Assembly: GCF_001889525.1 (NCBI RefSeq)
Contig: NZ_CP018192.1
Location: forward strand, 248,001 to 312,000
From: Granulibacter bethesdensis
Lineage (GTDB): Bacteria; Pseudomonadota; Alphaproteobacteria; Acetobacterales; Acetobacteraceae
DNA: 64,000 bases
Direction of reading: 5' to 3'
Shown: one piece after another, positions 9,105-18,900 of the stretch
How positions within the stretch are numbered: the first letter of the stretch is position 1
Layout of the letters: every line of letters starts with the position of its first letter
Translations under genes and position numbers: made by a program
The notes under the pieces: model-generated
Databases searched by the model: none
Told to the model about the DNA's origin: nothing
What the model saw: the letters and a program-made list of their open reading frames with translations, nothing else

Positions 9105-10384
9105 GATCGTCTCCCTGGAACTGGCGGGGGTAATATCATTCCGCGTCCGTGCTGAATAACACGCTCTCCGAATTTATCACGCAGCTGATCCAGCGCTTTC
9201 CGGGCGGCGGCTCGTCTGGTGCTGGTCTGGTCCATTAAATCACCGGGATCGGCCAGGGAAGCACTGACCAGCGGTGCAGCCCCCAGCCCGATCAGGCGAA
9301 AACGGGTGCCATCGGTTTCTTTTTCCAGCAGGTTGCGTCCTGATTCGAACAGTGTTTCCGGCAGGCAGGTCGGCCTATGCAGGCGACGACTGCGGGTGCG
9401 CTGGGTGAAACCGGCGGTTTTCAGCTTCAGCACGATGCCGGACGCAGCCAGATCCTGCGCCCGCAGGCGGCGTGCCAGTTTTTCAGCCATGCGCCAGAGA
9501 TGCCGTTCCAATGTCTCCCGGTCGCTGATATCGGCTTCAAAGGTGGTTTCGGCACTGATGGATTTTGTATCGTGCTCAGGGGAGATACGACGGGAATCTT
9601 CTCCGCGTGCCCTCCGTACCAAGGCTGGCCCGTCATCGCCGAGGCGTCGTCGTGCTTCCCGGTCATCCAGTGCCTGCAACTGCCCCAGCAGCACGATGCC
9701 CTGCGCCGCCAGACGACTGGCCTGCGCGGCTCCGATGCCGGGTAACAGGCGTACCGGCTCCGATGCCAGAACCTGCGCGGCTTCTGCCCCAATGACGCTG
9801 AAGCCGCGTGGCTTGTCCCGACCGGCAGCGATCTTGGCCATCAACCGGTTGTCGGCCAGTCCGATGGAGACTGTCACGCCCAGAGCTGCTTCCACCTGTT
9901 GGGCGAGCCGTGCGAGCACACGGGCCGGAGACATGCCGTGAAGCGCCTCTGTGCCTGACAGGTCGAGTGCAGCTTCATCAATGGACAAAGGCTGCACCAG
10001 CGGGGTCAGGGCCAGCATCATTTCCCGGATACGATACGCGGCGGCACGATATTTCGGAAAGTCAGGTGGCAGAACAACGGCGTCCGGGCAGGCTTTCAGG
10101 GCCTGAAACATCGGCATGGCGCTGCGCACCCCCTGCATCCGGGCGATATAGCAGGCGGCTGCAACGACACCTCGTTTGCCTCCGCCGACCAGAACGGGCT
10201 TCGCTGCCAGTTCCGGGCGGTCATGTTTCTCGACACTGGCATAAAAAGCATCGCAATCGACATGCGCGACTGTCAGTTGATGAAGTTGCGGATGACGGAC
10301 AATCCGGCGGGAGCCGCAGGCGCAGCGCGGCCCTTCCGGCGCAGCCAGACAGTCCCGGCACAACGAGCTCTCTGTTGCCGTCAT
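9101..10384 (-). CDS. dinB: DNA polymerase IV with N-terminal zinc finger
   Basis: Y-family error-prone polymerase for translesion synthesis. The first 40 residues form a short Cys-rich element (LCRDCLAAPEGPRCACGS), typical of an alphaproteobacterial DinB subgroup. The palm motifs follow: AHVDCDAFYASVEK with the first catalytic Asp, and PLSIDEAALDLSG with the Asp-Glu pair. Then come the helix-hairpin-helix region (LLPGIGAAQASRLAAQGI) and the little finger with LKLKTAGFTQRTR. The ATG overlaps the stop of the upstream ROK kinase gene as ATGA, which fixes the start and gives 427 residues. A longer frame runs into that gene. No LexA box is evident at the operon start. Confidence 0.93.
   Translation of the reverse strand: MTATESSLCRDCLAAPEGPRCACGSRRIVRHPQLHQLTVAHVDCDAFYASVEKHDRPELAAKPVLVGGGKRGVVAAACYIARMQGVRSAMPMFQALKACPDAVVLPPDFPKYRAAAYRIREMMLALTPLVQPLSIDEAALDLSGTEALHGMSPARVLARLAQQVEAALGVTVSIGLADNRLMAKIAAGRDKPRGFSVIGAEAAQVLASEPVRLLPGIGAAQASRLAAQGIVLLGQLQALDDREARRRLGDDGPALVRRARGEDSRRISPEHDTKSISAETTFEADISDRETLERHLWRMAEKLARRLRAQDLAASGIVLKLKTAGFTQRTRSRRLHRPTCLPETLFESGRNLLEKETDGTRFRLIGLGAAPLVSASLADPGDLMDQTSTRRAAARKALDQLRDKFGERVIQHGRGMILPPPVPGRRS
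9102..9115 (-). promoter_or_regulatory. Shine-Dalgarno and CTG start within a CTGA overlap
   Basis: On the minus strand GGGAG (9115-9111) stands six bases before CTG (9104-9102), and CTGA at 9104-9101 contains the dinB stop. The arrangement equals the common ATGA overlap, with C in place of A. Confidence 0.6.
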
Positions 10385-11331
10385 CCCGGCCGAGGCTCTG
10401 GCGCAGGCCATAACCATGCCGCACCGCGTACGCCGGAACTGTCGCCGTGGCGGTTTTTCAGCACTGGCGTATCGCAACCGTCATTGAACACGTGGCGGGT
10501 CATCAGGCCGGGGAGAGCGCTGTAGAGGTGGTCCATGGCCGATAATCCCCCGCCCAGCACGATAGCATCGGGGTCCAGCACATTGACAATCGCCGCCAGC
10601 CCACGTGCCAGCCGATCCGCATGTTTGTCCAGTGCCTGTTGCGCAGCGAAATCGCCCGCCCGCGCACGTTCGGGCAGGGCGTGAGCATCATGGGAGCCGG
10701 GACCATCGCAGGAAGCGGCCAGAGCCGGTCCGCTGAGATAGGTTTCCAGACAACCATGTTGCCCGCACCAGCAGGCGGGCATGGGCAGATCCTCTGCATC
10801 GGGCCATGGCAGCGGATTATGCCCCCATTCTCCGGCAATACGATGGCGCCCGGTCAGGGCACGGCCATTGACCACGATGCCACCACCGCAACCCGTGCCC
10901 AGAATCACGCCGAACACGACGCTCATTCCCGCTGCCGCCCCATCTGAGGCCTCGCTGAGTGCAAAACAGTTGGCATCATTTTCCACCCTGATCGGACGAT
11001 GCAGAAGCTCTGCCAGATCACGATCCAGAGCATGACCGATCAGATAGGTAGAGTTGGCGTTCTTCACCAGTCCGGTCCGGGCGTCGATCGTGCCGGGAAT
11101 GCCCATGCCGACACTGCCATGCCCACCCAGCGCCTGTTCCGCCGCCTCGACCATGGAGGCAATCTGGCGCAGTGAAGGGTCATAAAATGAGGGGGTCACA
11201 GCGCGACGGCGGTATAGAATATCGCCATCCCGTCCCAGAGCGACGATCTCCGTCTTGGTGCCGCCGAGATCAATCCCGATGCGGAAATCGGGGCTGATGC
11301 GGAAATCAGGAATGCCATGCGCCATGATCAC
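10381..11331 (-). CDS. ROK-family sugar kinase (fructokinase or N-acetylhexosamine kinase type)
   Basis: ATP-dependent kinase of the ROK family. IGIDLGGTKTEIVALG is the phosphate-binding loop, RVENDANCFALSE contains the catalytic Asp, and GTGCGGGIVVNG is the second glycine loop. EWGHNPLPWP and CWCGQHGCLETYLSG supply the zinc site and ROK signature. The closest types I know are Mak/fructokinase and N-acetylglucosamine kinase; the sugar cannot be fixed by eye. Length is 316 residues, or 314 from the ATG at 11325. It is first in an overlapping operon with dinB and the DUF6311-like gene, and divergent from the tusA-like gene. Confidence 0.88.
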   Translation of the reverse strand: MIMAHGIPDFRISPDFRIGIDLGGTKTEIVALGRDGDILYRRRAVTPSFYDPSLRQIASMVEAAEQALGGHGSVGMGIPGTIDARTGLVKNANSTYLIGHALDRDLAELLHRPIRVENDANCFALSEASDGAAAGMSVVFGVILGTGCGGGIVVNGRALTGRHRIAGEWGHNPLPWPDAEDLPMPACWCGQHGCLETYLSGPALAASCDGPGSHDAHALPERARAGDFAAQQALDKHADRLARGLAAIVNVLDPDAIVLGGGLSAMDHLYSALPGLMTRHVFNDGCDTPVLKNRHGDSSGVRGAAWLWPAPEPRPG

Positions 11332-11439
11332 GTGATGCCGCAGCTATCGGCCATGCTCAAGCGGCAATCCTGTTTGTTCTCACGGCCTCTATAGCCGAGC
11401 GGGCTTGTCCTGTTTCGCAGAAGAGCGGAGAATTGCTCC

Positions 11440-11727
11440 ATGGCCGAAACTGTTCTGGATGTCAGGGGCCTCAGTTGCCCTCTGCCCGTGCTCCGTGCCA
11501 ACCGTGCCCTGCGCGGCATGGCGGCGGGCGAACGTCTGCGCGTGCAGGCGACCGACCGCGCCTCCGTGGCGGATTTCCATGCTTTCTGTCGAGAGACCGG
11601 CCATGCTCTGGTAGCCTGGAGCGAGGAAGGCGGTGTGTTCAGTTTTGTGATCAGACGCCGTGGCGATCCTTCTCCTCCCGGATCGTCCACGGATCAGGCC
11701 GAAGGTCAGAACATCGTTTCTGGCTGA
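11440..11727 (+). CDS. TusA/SirA-like sulfurtransferase
   Basis: Small cytoplasmic sulfur carrier. The family signature appears near the start, LDVRGLSCPLPVLRANRALR, with the sulfur-carrying Cys at about residue 13 and the CPxP pattern. The body is one TusA domain of about 75 residues, followed by a disordered tail of about 20. Members pass persulfide sulfur to tRNA thiolation or other acceptors; the partner here is unknown. A GGAG lies nine bases before the ATG. It precedes xseB by about 100 bases. Confidence 0.9.
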   Translation: MAETVLDVRGLSCPLPVLRANRALRGMAAGERLRVQATDRASVADFHAFCRETGHALVAWSEEGGVFSFVIRRRGDPSPPGSSTDQAEGQNIVSG

Positions 11728-11832
11728 TCAGAGACGCATGCGGCGGGGGCTGAAGGCCCTATCCAAAACCCCGTACAGCCGCTACGAGACTGGCCCTTCG
11801 GCGTAAGCGGCAGGATAGAGGCAGGAATTGGC

Positions 11833-12099
11833 ATGAGCGACGCGAAAAGCGGACCGTCATCTGTGTCTTCCGCTCCCATCGAGTCCTTGTCTTTCGAGGA
11901 TGCGCTGGCCGAGCTGGAGCAGATTGTGCGTGCTCTTGAAGGGGGCCAGCAGAAACTGGAACACGCTATTGCCGCGTATGAGCGGGGCAATGCACTGCGT
12001 CGCCACTGCGAGACGAAGCTTGCTGATGTCGAAGCGCGGGTGGCGGCGATTGTGGAATCAGCGGATGGCGTCACCGGCACCCGTCCGCTGAACGATTGA
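11833..12099 (+). CDS. xseB: Exodeoxyribonuclease VII small subunit
   Basis: Small subunit of the single-strand-specific exonuclease VII. The 88 residues form the usual helical hairpin: LSFEDALAELEQIVRALE, then GGQQKLEHAIAAYERGNALR and a C-terminal acidic turn. In many alphaproteobacteria xseB precedes ispA and dxs, as here, although the large subunit xseA is elsewhere. The first 15 residues are Ser/Pro-rich and probably disordered. Confidence 0.93.
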   Translation: MSDAKSGPSSVSSAPIESLSFEDALAELEQIVRALEGGQQKLEHAIAAYERGNALRRHCETKLADVEARVAAIVESADGVTGTRPLND

Positions 12100-12165
12100 G
12101 AGTTCGACTGGAAACGGCCGGAAACGGATTATGATGACCATCATCCATACGGGAATGAAGCGGAT

Positions 12166-13095
12166 ATGACCGTGGCGACGCATGAGCTTGTCCATACGCT
12201 GCCGGCCTCGGCTTTAAAGGAGGCTCTGACCCGTCGCGCCCATGAGGTCGAGGCGGCGCTGGATCGCCTGCTGCCTGTTCCCCCCGGCCCGGAGTCGCGG
12301 GTGGTGGAGGCGATGCGCTACGCGGTTCTGAATGGTGGCAAGCGTCTGCGCGCGTTTCTGGTGCTGGAAAGTGCTGCCCTGTTCGATGGTGTAGCCGCTG
12401 ACTCCGGTGTGCGTGCCGCGGCCTCGGTCGAAATGCTGCATGCGTATTCTCTGGTGCATGACGATCTTCCGGCGATGGATGATGACGATCTGCGCCGAGG
12501 CAAACCTTCCGCCCATCGTGCCTTTGATGAGGCAACCGCTATTCTGGCCGGTGATGCCCTTCAGACCAGCGCGTTCGAATTGCTGGCGGATGCGGCCACG
12601 CATCCTGATCCGGCTGCACGCTGTGCGCTGGTGTTGGCTCTGGCCCGGGCTGTGGGTGCGGATGGTATGGTCGGTGGCCAGATGATCGATATGGCATCGG
12701 AAGGACGGGCACTGACGACGGAGCAGGTGGGGCGTCTGCACGCCCTGAAAACGGGGCGGCTGATTCAGTACAGTGCCGAGGCAGGGGGTATTCTCGGCGC
12801 GGCTACGCCGGCCCAGCAGGAAGCTTTGGCCTCTTACGGGCGTGATCTTGGGGCTGCTTTCCAGATTGTAGACGATATTCTGGATACCGAAGGCACGGCG
12901 GAAGAACTCGGTAAGACCGCCGGTAAGGATGAAGCCGCCGGCAAGGCGACGTTTGTTGCCGTGCTTGGCATCGATGGTGCAAAGCACGAGGCGCAGGCTC
13001 TGGCCGACCGTGCGAAGGCGGCTTTGTCCGTGTTCGGTGGACGGGCGGCGATGCTGACCGCTCTGGTCGATTATGTTCTGGCGCGCCGTAGCTGA
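12166..13095 (+). CDS. ispA: Farnesyl diphosphate synthase (polyprenyl synthetase)
   Basis: Condenses isopentenyl diphosphate with dimethylallyl and geranyl diphosphate to give farnesyl diphosphate. Both Asp-rich motifs are present: HDDLPAMDDDDLRRGKPS (about residues 103-120) and FQIVDDILDTEGT (about 236-248). GGKRLRAFLVLES is the diphosphate-binding segment and the GQMIDMASEG motif is intact. The 309 residues match IspA. It sits between xseB and dxs, so precursor and prenyl chain formation are encoded together; the product feeds quinones, undecaprenyl phosphate and, in this group, hopanoids. Confidence 0.95.
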   Translation: MTVATHELVHTLPASALKEALTRRAHEVEAALDRLLPVPPGPESRVVEAMRYAVLNGGKRLRAFLVLESAALFDGVAADSGVRAAASVEMLHAYSLVHDDLPAMDDDDLRRGKPSAHRAFDEATAILAGDALQTSAFELLADAATHPDPAARCALVLALARAVGADGMVGGQMIDMASEGRALTTEQVGRLHALKTGRLIQYSAEAGGILGAATPAQQEALASYGRDLGAAFQIVDDILDTEGTAEELGKTAGKDEAAGKATFVAVLGIDGAKHEAQALADRAKAALSVFGGRAAMLTALVDYVLARRS

Positions 13096-13164
13096 AGCGC
13101 TTTTTGATGAGGCGCCGTTCCGGCCTGCCGGAATGGACGCGTCGGTGTGAGTGAGACTGACTTT

Positions 13165-15171
13165 ATGACTGAAACAACCCCTGTCCGTTGCCATGAGACT
13201 CCGACGCTGGACCGAGTTCGTTACCCGTCTGATTTACGGAACATGTCATCGGATCAGCTGCGCGCGGTTGCGGATGAGCTTCGTGCGGAGACGGTAGACG
13301 CTGTCTCGGTGACGGGCGGGCATCTTGGCGCGGCGCTTGGTGTGATTGAGCTGACGGTTGCGATCCATGCGGTGTTTGATACTCCGTCTGACCGTCTGAT
13401 CTGGGATGTTGGTCATCAGGCTTATCCTCACAAGATCCTGACGGGCCGTCGCGATCGCATCCGGACCTTGCGGATGGGAGGCGGCCTGTCCGGCTTCACG
13501 AAGCGTTCGGAGAGCGAATACGATCCGTTTGGCGCGGGCCACAGCTCGACCTCGATCTCGGCTGGTCTTGGCATGGCGGTGGCGCGGGATCTGCGTCGCG
13601 CGGCGGGCGAGGTTGGGGCGGGACCTGAGCATGTGATCGCGGTGATCGGCGACGGGGCGATGAGCGCCGGGATGGTGTATGAGGCGATGAACAACGCCGG
13701 CAGCCTGAAGTCGCGCCTGGTGGTGATCCTGAACGACAATGACATGTCGATCGCGCCTCCTGTGGGGGCGATGTCGGCGTATCTGTCTCGTCTGTTGTCC
13801 TCGCGGAGCTTCCTGAACCTGCGCGATCTGGCGGGGAAGATGGCGCGCCATTTCCCGCGTGGGATCGAGCGGACGGCGCGCCGTGCGGAGGAATATGCGC
13901 GCGGCATCCTGACGGGCGGCACGCTGTTCGAGGAGCTGGGCTTCTATTACGTGGGCCCGATTGACGGTCATAATCTGGACCATCTTCTGCCGGTTCTGCG
14001 CAATGTGCGGGATGCGGAGGAGACGGGTCCGATCCTGGTGCATGCGATCACGCGGAAGGGTCATGGCTATGCGCCGGCGGAGGCGTCTGCGGACAAATAT
14101 CATGCGGTGAGCCGGTTCAACGTTGTGACGGGCGAGCAGATCAAGCCCGCGCCTGTTCCTGGGGCAAAGCCCGCGGCGCCGACCTACACGAAAGTCTTTG
14201 CGGAGGCGCTGATTGCGGCGGCGGAGGATAATCCCCGCGTTGTTGCGATCAATGCGGCGATGCCGTCCGGCACGGGTCTGGACGCGTTTGAGAAGCGGTT
14301 CCCGGATCGTTGCTTTGATGTGGGGATCGCGGAGCAGCATGCGGTGACATTTGCGGCTGGTCTGGCGGTGGAGGGGATGGTTCCGTTCTGCGCACTGTAT
14401 TCGACCTTTCTTCAGCGCGGTTATGACCAGCTGGTGCATGACGTTGCGATCCAGCACCTTCCGGTGCGCTTTGCGATTGACCGTGCTGGGCTGGTGGGGG
14501 CCGATGGGGCGACGCATGCCGGCAGTTTCGACATGGCGTATCTGGGCTGTCTGCCCGGGATGATGATTATGTCTCCGTCTGATGAGGCGGAGCTTGTGCA
14601 TGCTGTGGCGACGGTTGCGGCCTATGATGCGGGGCCGAGTGCGGTGCGTTATCCGCGTGGCGAAGGCGTAGGCGTTGCGCTGCCGCGTGATGAGAAAGGT
14701 CGCCTGCGCGGGGATATCCTGCCGATCGGTCGAGGCCGCCTCGTGCGGGAGGGTCGGAGCGGGATCGCGATCCTGAGCATTGGCACCCGGTTGCAGGATG
14801 CTCTGCTGGCTGCGGATGATCTTGGCGCGCATGGGCTGACGGTGACGGTGGCGGATGGCCGCTTCGTGAAGCCGCTGGACACGGCGCTGGTGGAGCGTCT
14901 GGCGCGGGAGAACGATGTTCTGGTGATTGTTGAGGAAGGCTCGATCGGCGGCTATGCCAGCCACGTTATGCAGCATCTGGCGCAGGCTGGCCTGCTGGAT
15001 GCGCGCGATGGCCATGCGCTGAAACTCCGTTCCATGATCCTGCCCGATCGCTATATCGACCATGATACCCAGCCAAACCAGATCAGACAGGCTGGACTTG
15101 ACCATCATGCAATTCGAGATACCGTCCTGAAACTGGTTGATGTCGGTGTCACGGCGGCGCAGCCCGCCTGA
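13165..15171 (+). CDS. dxs: 1-deoxy-D-xylulose-5-phosphate synthase
   Basis: Thiamine diphosphate enzyme joining pyruvate and glyceraldehyde 3-phosphate, the first step of the MEP isoprenoid pathway. Visible parts are [17 protein letters not shown], the cofactor motif [16 protein letters not shown], the catalytic-Glu segment [18 protein letters not shown], and the transketolase C-domain. The chosen ATG gives 668 residues; a GTG six codons upstream (13147) is the alternative. Codon use is strongly biased to GCG, CTG and GTG, which leaves long open antisense frames. The gene ends in a TGATG overlap with tlyA. Confidence 0.95.
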   Translation: MTETTPVRCHETPTLDRVRYPSDLRNMSSDQLRAVADELRAETVDAVSVTGGHLGAALGVIELTVAIHAVFDTPSDRLIWDVGHQAYPHKILTGRRDRIRTLRMGGGLSGFTKRSESEYDPFGAGHSSTSISAGLGMAVARDLRRAAGEVGAGPEHVIAVIGDGAMSAGMVYEAMNNAGSLKSRLVVILNDNDMSIAPPVGAMSAYLSRLLSSRSFLNLRDLAGKMARHFPRGIERTARRAEEYARGILTGGTLFEELGFYYVGPIDGHNLDHLLPVLRNVRDAEETGPILVHAITRKGHGYAPAEASADKYHAVSRFNVVTGEQIKPAPVPGAKPAAPTYTKVFAEALIAAAEDNPRVVAINAAMPSGTGLDAFEKRFPDRCFDVGIAEQHAVTFAAGLAVEGMVPFCALYSTFLQRGYDQLVHDVAIQHLPVRFAIDRAGLVGADGATHAGSFDMAYLGCLPGMMIMSPSDEAELVHAVATVAAYDAGPSAVRYPRGEGVGVALPRDEKGRLRGDILPIGRGRLVREGRSGIAILSIGTRLQDALLAADDLGAHGLTVTVADGRFVKPLDTALVERLARENDVLVIVEEGSIGGYASHVMQHLAQAGLLDARDGHALKLRSMILPDRYIDHDTQPNQIRQAGLDHHAIRDTVLKLVDVGVTAAQPA

Positions 15172-15911
15172 TGGCGAAGAAGCGTGCCGACCAGCTTCTG
15201 GTAGAGCGCGGTCTGACGGAAAGCCGGTCCAGGGCGCAGGCCGTGATCATGGCCGGGCTGGTTTTCTCTCAGGAGCGTCGGATCGCCAAGGCTGGCGATA
15301 TGCTGCCGGAAGAGGCGCCGCTGGAACTGCGTGGGCAGGATCATCCCTGGGTCTCACGCGGGGGGCTGAAACTGGCACATGGTCTTGAGCATTTCGGCCT
15401 GTCACCGCAGGGACGTATTTGTCTTGATGTCGGGGCTTCTACAGGTGGTTTTACCGATGTGTTGCTGACCCATGGCGCGCTCAAAGTCCATGCTGTGGAT
15501 GTGGGCCATGGTCAGTTGGCCTGGAAATTGCGGTCTGATGACCGTGTTGTCGTGCTCGAAAAAACCAACGCCCGTCATCTGACCCCTGAGACTCTCGGCG
15601 GCGACCGGATCGAAGTGGTTGTGTGCGATGCCAGCTTCATCGGTCTGCGGACGGTTCTGCCAGCTGCGCTGGAGATGGTCGTTTCAGGTGGATGGGCTGT
15701 TGCTCTGATAAAGCCCCAGTTTGAAGCTGGAAGAGAGGCGATCGGTGCCAAGGGAGTGGTGCGCGATCCTGCCGTGCATGAGGCCGTCTGCGGCATGATC
15801 CAGGAGTGGTGGCAGGCTTTGCCCGGTTGGCGCGTGCTTGGGATCGAGCCAAGTCCGATCACCGGCCCGGAAGGCAATCGTGAATTTCTGATTGCGGCAG
15901 TCAAGGAATAA
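15171..15911 (+). CDS. tlyA: TlyA-family rRNA 2'-O-methyltransferase
   Basis: An S4 RNA-binding domain (about residues 3-65, KKRADQLLVERGLTESRSRA) is followed by an FtsJ/RrmJ-type methyltransferase fold. The SAM motif is CLDVGASTGGFTDVLL and the catalytic-type segments include VVCDASFIGL and ALIKPQFEAGRE. Family members methylate ribosomal RNA; the older name is hemolysin A. The length of 246 is typical. The ATG overlaps the dxs stop, so the two genes are translationally coupled, and a strong terminator follows at once. Confidence 0.93.
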   Translation: MAKKRADQLLVERGLTESRSRAQAVIMAGLVFSQERRIAKAGDMLPEEAPLELRGQDHPWVSRGGLKLAHGLEHFGLSPQGRICLDVGASTGGFTDVLLTHGALKVHAVDVGHGQLAWKLRSDDRVVVLEKTNARHLTPETLGGDRIEVVVCDASFIGLRTVLPAALEMVVSGGWAVALIKPQFEAGREAIGAKGVVRDPAVHEAVCGMIQEWWQALPGWRVLGIEPSPITGPEGNREFLIAAVKE

Positions 15912-15946
15912 AAAAGCCGGGATGCTGCTGCACCCCGGCTTTTTTT
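15911..15946. terminator. Bidirectional rho-independent terminator
   Basis: AAAAAGCCGGG (15911-15921) pairs with CCCGGCTTTTTT (15934-15945) around a 12-base loop. It has T runs on both strands, so it can end tlyA on the plus strand and the large synthetase gene on the minus strand. Confidence 0.9.
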
Positions 15947-15964
15947 GGTGATCCAGCCCCGATT

Positions 15965-18900
15965 TCAGCTTTGCCGCCGTGCTGGAGAACCGGACCAAAC
16001 CGTTCCGGCCGGGATGGATTCTCCCTTCATGACCAGAGAAAGCGGCCCGATCCGGGCATCCTCATTCACCGTGCTGCCATACAGCGCGATGGACATGGTA
16101 CCGAGCGAGGTGCGCGCACCCAGCCGGACCAGACCGATTTTCATGACCCGGTCCTCGAACAGATGGGTCTGCGGCCCGCAATTCGTATCCAGTGCGGCAT
16201 CATCACCGATTTCCACCATATCGAATTCGGTCAGGTCTGTGGTGTCGGCGCAGATACGGCGTCCGACCTTCGCGCCCAGTAGTTTCCACGACCATGGCAG
16301 GAAAGGCGTGCCGCGGAATGGATCGAGTAGGAATGGTACGGCCAGCCCTTCATAGGTGGCGGTAATCGCCTCGCTGAGCCACACGAACGGCGTCCACATC
16401 GGCACTTCCGCCGATTTATAGCGCCCGATCAGCACCCATTTCATCAGGGCAACACTCACCAGGGATGGGATACCCATCACGGTGAAGTAGATAAACGGCA
16501 CCGCCGCGTAGGAGGCCAGCAATCCGTAATGGTCATAGGTCCAGTCGAAACAGCTTATCGCATGACCCAGCATGGCGATGAACAGCGTAGGCGGCAGCAG
16601 CACCCGAATACCTTCGATTAACAGGCGCATGCCGATGCGGATCGGGCCGGGACGGAAGGTCAGGGTCTCGGCATGGCAGGTGAAGCTCTGCCGTGTAGGA
16701 AGAATAAAGGAGGGACTACCGAGGCAGGTCTGACCGTCCTTGAGGGGTGCCTTGTCGGTTGCGGGGGGCACGGACAGACACCCTACCAGACATTCATCGG
16801 GGATGGAGGTGCCATCCGGCAGCAGGGCGGAGTTACCGACAAAGCTACGACGGCCGATGACGGTCTTGCGCAGGTATAGCCTGCCATGGCGGATATCGGC
16901 GTCCCCCAGCATCACGCCGTCGGCGATGAAAGCTTCCGGCCCGATTTCCAGCAAATCATGCGTGACGGAGGTCGCGGTGGAAATCTCGGTATATTCGCCG
17001 ATTTTGGCACCCAGTGCCCGCATCCAAGGTACGACATACAGTGTGGCGTAAATAGCGTGAACAGCCCCCAGTGCCAGCTCCATCAGATGATCGACGAACC
17101 ATTTGCGCAGGAAGAAAGCCGAGCGCACATCATACACGCCTTCCTTGACCCGCCCGAGCAGCAGCCAGCGGAGGATCACGATCTCGGCCAGCATGAAGCT
17201 GATATACATGACCGACAGCAGCGGGATCAGGGCATAGAGCGGCACCGCGCCGATGCTCCAGCGGCCATCATGGAGCTGATCATAGATCACCATGCCGGGC
17301 AGCAATGGCACGAAGGCGATGACAGGGAATATGGCCATCACCAGTGACAGGGCGGTATCGAACACCACGCGGCGCAAGGGTGTAACGCGTTCCGGCTGTG
17401 TTTCCGGTGCGGCTTTCGCAGTGAAGCTGGCGGGGGAGCCGTTCCAGATCTCGCCGGCCGGGATCGTGTGGTCTGCGGACAGGGCAGACAGATTGCCCAA
17501 TTCGGCCCGGTCTTCCATCACCGCATCGCGTTCGACCACGGCGCGGGAGCCGACATAGCAATCCGCGCCGATCCGGATGTGGCCGATATGAAGCATACCG
17601 CCTTCGATCGACACATTGTTGAGGAACACCTCGTTGCCGATGCTGGTATCGGCGCCGATTTCTATCAGATCGGCGGCCCCGAATCCGACCGAGCCGAGAT
17701 GCGCATCCTTGCCGACTTTCATCCCGAGCAGACGGCAATAAATACTGTAGGCAGGCGTGTCGGCCATGAAAGCCGCCGGCACGACCTGAAGCATCCGCGA
17801 TACGAACCACCAGCGGAAATAATAACTTCCCCATAGCGGATAGCTGCCGGGTTTATAGCGCCCGATCACCAGCCATTTCGCGGCAATGGCGATGGCGGTG
17901 ATGACCAGCGGAGTCAGCACGAAGGTCAATAATGTGCCTAAAATCGCCTGACGGACAGTCCAGTCGAATTCCATCAGGGCTGAGAAGACCAGGTACGGCA
18001 CGATGTCCCGAATGGCCTGAAGTCCGAAAATCGGGATCAGGGCTACGGACTGGGCTGCCCCGCACAGGCGATGACGCCATGGCGGCACGGTCTGGAAAGG
18101 AGGCAGTGCGGCTTCTGTATCCCCGGTTGCCGTGTCGGCAAATTTGGCTGCCAGCCGGTCCAGTGTGCGGCACTCGTACAGATCCTGAATGGAAACAGAG
18201 CGGAACCGCTCATCCTGTCGCAGCCGTGAGACCAGCCCGGCTGCCGAAAGTGAATGGCCACCGAGATCCTGAAAGAAATCGTCGATGGCGCTGACCTGAA
18301 TATGTGGAAACACGGCTTGCGCCGCCTCCACCAGTGCTGCCTCAGCCGGGTTGCGCGGTGCTACGATATCACGTTTTTCAGGTGCAATGGTCTCAATGAC
18401 GGCGGGGAGCGCCTTGCGATTGATCTTGCCGCTGGGCAGACGGGGAATCTCGTCCAGCGCCAGAAATACGGTCGGCAGCATGTAGGCGGGCAATCTGGCC
18501 GCGAGTGCCGCGCGGATCGTACCGGCATCGGGTGTTGCGCCCTCGGCATAGGAAATGAACGCGACCAGATGCTGTGTGCCGGCGCTGTCCTCACGCAGCA
18601 CGACCGCCGCTGCCCGCACCGCGTCCAGCTTGCCGAGTTCGGCCTCTATTTCCCCGGTTTCGATGCGGTAGCCACGGAATTTGATCTGATCGTCAATACG
18701 GCCATGAAAAACGATGCGGCCTTCGGTATCAAAGCTTGCCTTGTCGCCGGTGCGATACAGGACAGGGTCGGGAATATTGGAGGCATCCGCAGCGGCGAGA
18801 GGATTGCGGATAAATTTTTCGGCGGTCAGCTCCGGGCGACCAATATAGCCGAGGGACACACCCGGGCCACCGATCAGCAACTCTCCGCCCTCACCGGCCG

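Noticed and set aside
13246-15108. A 620-codon open frame antisense to dxs
   Set aside because: It mirrors the strongly biased codon use of dxs (GCG, CTG, GTG), has Arg/His/Gln-rich composition with no domain, and dxs is complete on the other strand.
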